A stretch of 6,652 nucleotides of DNA from assembly GCA_021783525.1 (NCBI GenBank), contig JAJXTT010000104.1, forward strand, positions 1 to 6,652, in the 5' to 3' direction. The translations under genes and the position numbers were made by a program. The DNA is from Pseudomonadota bacterium. Lineage in GTDB: Bacteria; Pseudomonadota; Gammaproteobacteria; Burkholderiales; Gallionellaceae. Position 1 is the first letter of the stretch. Each line of letters opens with the position of its first letter. This document shows, piece by piece, positions 6,352-6,652 of the stretch. The notes beneath the pieces are model-generated. The model had not been told where the DNA came from, ran no database searches, and was given only the letters and a program-made list of their open reading frames with translations.

Positions 6352-6652
6352 CCGCGCCGCAGGAGACGCCGCAGACGCCAGCAGCCAATGATCGCGGCCC
6401 TTCCCGCTTGCGCATCTTCCAGGTCTTCGTCAATGCGGAAGGCCTGAGAATCCGCGGACGCCGCTGGCTGCGCTGGTTTACTCTGCCCAGTTGGCAGCGT
6501 TATGGCTTCTATGCGGTGATGCTGGTCGCGGCCGACGCAGAGAGCAAGCCGCCTTTGCTGCTGGCCTTGGCGCGGCAGGCGCTCATCGCCGAGTTTGCCC
6601 CAATCTCGCCAACCCCGGCGCAATCCTGGCGCACGACGATGATGGACTGGCG
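6348..6652 (+). CDS. Unrecognised protein, 5' part only (runs off window)
   Basis: An open frame continues without a stop from the TTG at 6348, which overlaps the preceding stop as TTGA, to the end of the window: 101 complete codons. No in-frame ATG occurs early. Third codon positions are mostly G or C, as in the upstream genes, which supports real coding. The N-terminus is polar and proline-rich (about 1-20). Then comes a basic and aromatic segment with several Trp, Phe and Tyr at about 23-56, and a hydrophobic stretch at about 54-80. I see no haem, Fe-S, signal-peptide or catalytic motif and do not recognise the family. No good Shine-Dalgarno sequence precedes the TTG, so it would depend on translational coupling; a later start, such as the TTG at 6408, is possible. 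Position suggests an accessory, assembly or maturation role, which is inference. Confidence 0.55.
   Translation, partial: MTAPQETPQTPAANDRGPSRLRIFQVFVNAEGLRIRGRRWLRWFTLPSWQRYGFYAVMLVAADAESKPPLLLALARQALIAEFAPISPTPAQSWRTTMMDW

Noticed and set aside
6330..6623. 97-residue minus-strand open frame at the right edge
   Set aside because: It overlaps the end of the cytochrome and lies antisense to a plus frame with better codon use. It is Arg/Gln-rich with no motifs.

Overview
The window is a high-GC (about 60% by eye) proteobacterial segment. It carries one compact plus-strand operon for a membrane-bound, periplasm-facing electron-transfer complex of the CISM (complex iron-sulfur molybdoenzyme)/NrfD superfamily. 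A perfect FNR-type box, Sec and Tat signal peptides, c5- and c4-type cytochrome domains and a NapC-like domain fit a respiratory, facultatively anaerobic proteobacterium. Betaproteobacteria is my best guess, but the sequence alone does not prove it.

Layout. Bases 1-257 are a non-coding, partly AT-rich control region with a perfect FNR/ANR-type palindrome at 131-144. Then follow a secreted diheme c5-type cytochrome (258-893), a four-cluster [4Fe-4S] PsrB-like subunit (977-1819), an eight-helix NrfD/PsrC-like quinone-site membrane subunit (1819-2730) and a Tat-exported molybdopterin-oxidoreductase-like subunit (2792-5146). Next come a membrane-anchored seven-haem cytochrome that fuses a five-haem NapC/NirT-like domain to a two-haem c4-like domain (5143-6351), and the 5' part of an unrecognised gene that starts at an overlapping TTG and leaves the window (6348-6652). 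Three junctions overlap by a few bases (TGATG, ATGA, TTGA). The two real gaps, 83 and 61 nt, each contain a GC-rich hairpin.

Key observation. The molybdopterin-oxidoreductase-like subunit keeps the fold signatures of the family but appears to have lost its chemistry. Of the four cysteines that bind the N-terminal FS0 cluster only the first (C51) remains; the others align with L54, D58 and S100. The position of the molybdenum-ligand Cys/Ser/SeCys aligns with a glycine (about G186). The neighbouring Fe-S subunit keeps all 16 cluster cysteines. A non-catalytic MopB-like protein with intact Fe-S, NrfD and multihaem cytochrome partners is the hallmark of alternative complex III (ActABC...) and of the Qrc quinone reductase, rather than of polysulfide, thiosulfate or tetrathionate reductases.

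Working model (inference). Quinol is oxidised at the NrfD subunit and/or the NapC-like domain. Electrons pass through the four Fe-S clusters to the seven-haem cytochrome and on to the soluble diheme c5, which can feed periplasmic reductases or an oxidase. The reverse direction, cytochrome to quinone as in Qrc, cannot be excluded. The FNR box suggests induction when oxygen is low. Gene order (c5, B, C, MopB-like, haem fusion) and the seven-haem fusion differ from both the act and qrc clusters as I know them, so this may be a distinct member of the group.
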